A stretch of DNA of 25,287 nt, from positions 1 to 25,287 of the forward strand of contig JAGWBY010000066.1 of assembly GCA_021295675.1 (NCBI GenBank), in the 5' to 3' direction. Under the pieces are notes generated by a model. The model searched no databases. It saw only the letters and a list, made by a program, of their open reading frames with translations, and was not told where the DNA came from. Shown in pieces: positions 23,665 to 25,287 of this stretch. Source of the DNA: Candidatus Latescibacterota bacterium (GTDB taxonomy: Bacteria > Latescibacterota > UBA2968 > UBA8231). The position numbers and the translations under genes are program-made. Every line of letters begins with the position of its first letter. Within the stretch, counting starts at the first letter, position 1.

Positions 23665-24583
23665 CACTCATTCTAAGCAGGGTGCGAACGATCTAATTCG
23701 CTCACGAGCCTTGGCCCTTCTCATGCATGCAGAGGGCCAATCGTGTTCGGGCATTGCGGCGGTGGTGGATTATCACGTTACCACGGTGCGTAGTTGGCTG
23801 CGCTCCTTTGAGTGTAGTCGGGTGAGCAGTATTTTCCCCCACGATGCCGCCAACCAGAACGCGGCCAAACTAACCCGCGCGCAGAAGGAAGAAATAGCCC
23901 GCACCCTCCACACACCGGACGCGTTGCCGGCCGAGTTGTGGACGCTACCGCGGTTGACCGAGTATATCCGCGCCGAATTTGGGGTCGTCTATGAATCGGA
24001 TCGAAGCTACCATTATCTACTCAAGCATCTGGGCTTCTCCTTCAAGTTACCTTCCCCGGTCGATGTGCGTCGAGACGACCAAGCCGTTGAGCATACGATG
24101 GCGGCCATACGCGAACAGATAAAGCCGTTGATGGCCTCGGATACTTGGGTGGTGCTGTGTGCCGACGAGACCCAAGTACGCTACGAAGAAGAAATCACGC
24201 GGGTGTGGCTACCCAAGGGAGCCAAGACGATCCTCAAGCTCTCCCGGCAGCAAGAGGGACAACACTATTTTGGAGCCCTCAATCTAAAGACCGGTCGCCA
24301 TCATTTGATCCCTGTAGCGTGGCAAGACACCGACCATATCTGCCAAGCGCTGACCCTTATCAAAAAAAAGTATCCGAACAAAAGAATCTGTATCCTTTGG
24401 GATAACGCCACGTGGCACCCATCACAAGCCCTGCGAGAACAGTTAGGCCAAGGAAAACCGCTGGAGGGGATCCACTTGATTAGCTTACCCCCATACGCGC
24501 CCGATAAAAATCCACAAGAAAAGGTCTGGAGATACGCCAAAGAGAAAATACGTAATCAGCATTTCAATAGCTGCCAAGAATGA
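23665..24583 (+). pseudogene. IS630-like transposase, 5' and possibly 3' truncated
   Basis: The frame is open from the right end of the IS through RSRALALLMHAEGQSCSGIAAVV, so coding sequence reaches back to the IS edge and the true start is lost. The first usable start is TTG 23711, giving 290 residues. The DDE triad is D152 (CADETQ), D231 (ILWDNATWH) and E270 (NPQEKVW). The helix-turn-helix N-terminus of the family is partly missing. The end, IRNQHFNSCQE, breaks off where relatives usually continue for some 20-30 residues. No terminal repeats were found. The 130 bases to the next gene show nothing recognisable. Confidence 0.75.
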
Positions 24584-24713
24584 AAGAGGAGGAATTTCGA
24601 GGATCGAAACCTACCGTTGATGAACGTCTCCAAGCCGAACAAAAGGCCAGTCACTCTATCACACCCCCTCCTCCTCTGCCAGCCGTCGTCGGTGAAAATG
24701 ATCGCAGGCGTCT

Positions 24714-25280
24714 TCATTCTCGCGTATCCGGCTCTATGCGTTTCATCATATCTATTTTGTCCACCAGTGCAATATGGCCGTCTTCTTCCTCTTCACTGAA
24801 CCACTCGGCAATGCGCCCCACTTGCCGGTAACCGACCTTTTCGTACAAACGGCGGGCAGGGGTGTTATTGGCAAATACAGTTAGGTAAATCTGCTGCAGC
24901 TCCATTTTGCGCGCCTCTTCCTCCAAAACTCCCATCAGCGCCGTGCCCAAGCGCCGCCCCTGGTACTCGCCGATGATTTTGATTCCCAAAACCCCCATGA
25001 CCCGGCTGCGGGGAGCCATGCGGCCCTCGCCGATAATGCGTCCATCCACTTCCAACAAAAGGTGAGAGGCCTGACCTGTCTCGACTTCGACCATGATCTG
25101 GGCCAGGCGTTGGCAGCCCAGGGCAAAATCCGTATCAGCGTGATAGGCCCGCACCCGCTCGCGGTGCAGAATCTGGCACATTTCGACGTACGAGGGTATG
25201 TCCTGCCAGCGCGGATAGCGGCACAGCACCTGTCCCCCTTCTAGGGGAATGGCTTTGACGAGTTGACCTTCTTTGAGCAT
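24714..25280 (-). CDS. GNAT-family N-acetyltransferase
   Basis: The 188-residue protein starts at ATG 25280, seven bases from the window edge, so a longer start upstream cannot be excluded. The acetyl-CoA loop is visible as EYQGRRLGTAL (Q107 to A114 segment) after VLGIKIIG, and the later strand IYLTVFANNTPARRLYEKVGYRQVG is the usual RimI-like end. The acceptor is unknown. It runs toward the IS630-like remnant and is not clearly in an operon with anything in the window. Confidence 0.85.
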   Translation of the reverse strand: MLKEGQLVKAIPLEGGQVLCRYPRWQDIPSYVEMCQILHRERVRAYHADTDFALGCQRLAQIMVEVETGQASHLLLEVDGRIIGEGRMAPRSRVMGVLGIKIIGEYQGRRLGTALMGVLEEEARKMELQQIYLTVFANNTPARRLYEKVGYRQVGRIAEWFSEEEEDGHIALVDKIDMMKRIEPDTRE

Positions 25281-25287
25281 GGCGAAG

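Noticed and set aside
24580..24831. 83-residue open frame after the IS630-like gene
   Set aside because: It runs into the opposite-strand GNAT gene and its product is low complexity with no recognisable motif.
1..25287. tRNA, rRNA and CRISPR arrays
   Set aside because: The intergenic gaps were read for cloverleaf, rRNA-like or regularly spaced repeat patterns and none was seen.

Overview
The window looks like part of a chromosome or contig from an uncultured Gram-negative bacterium. It is fairly GC-rich, and it has outer-membrane barrel proteins, signal peptides, FlgD/CHU_C-like C-terminal domains ending secreted proteins, and a phytanoyl-CoA-dioxygenase-family oxygenase next to a sugar-type ABC importer. 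That combination recalls Latescibacterota, Poribacteria or similar candidate phyla. This placement is inference from gene content; there is no rRNA or other marker gene.

Region 1 (1-10782, all +) encodes a cell-surface system. It holds a 5'-truncated, frameshifted outer-membrane protein (OMP1), a membrane/TPR gene with one frameshift, two paralogous secreted proteins with discoidin-like middles and FlgD-like tails, and an intact 870-residue paralog of OMP1 (OMP2). Short gaps and an ATGA overlap suggest one operon.

Region 2 (10783-13917, +) is a tandem duplication of about 1.18 kb. Each unit has the 3' end of OMP2, a strong sigma70-type promoter, a secreted CBM9-like protein gene and a 13-bp-stem hairpin, and runs into the start of the dioxygenase gene. 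The first CBM9-like copy is frameshifted by a 23-bp deletion and the second is intact. At the junction lie a dead 5' fragment of the dioxygenase gene and a dead 3' fragment of OMP2. The intact dioxygenase leads into an overlapping ABC importer operon (13927-17000), a solute-binding protein and two permeases; the second permease is frameshifted.

Region 3 (about 16968-21090) is accessory DNA. It holds a MntA/HepT-type toxin-antitoxin pair with an apparently leaderless promoter, an ABC exporter, a RelB/RelE-type pair and a PD-(D/E)XK-like nuclease. A 32-bp copy of the permease 3' end recurs at 20310-20341, and mosaic scraps of the MntA/HepT locus recur at 20998-21080, so the region has been duplicated or flanked by direct repeats and then eroded.

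Region 4 (21079-25287) has two SAM-dependent methyltransferases on the minus strand, a complete IS701/IS4-like insertion sequence with 22-bp terminal inverted repeats, a truncated IS630-like transposase next to it, and a minus-strand GNAT acetyltransferase.

A recurring oddity is that disruptions in region 1 and 2 genes are deletions of about 20-26 bp after which the reading frame stays clean. They are either very recent lesions or assembly errors, so the broken genes should be read with that in mind.
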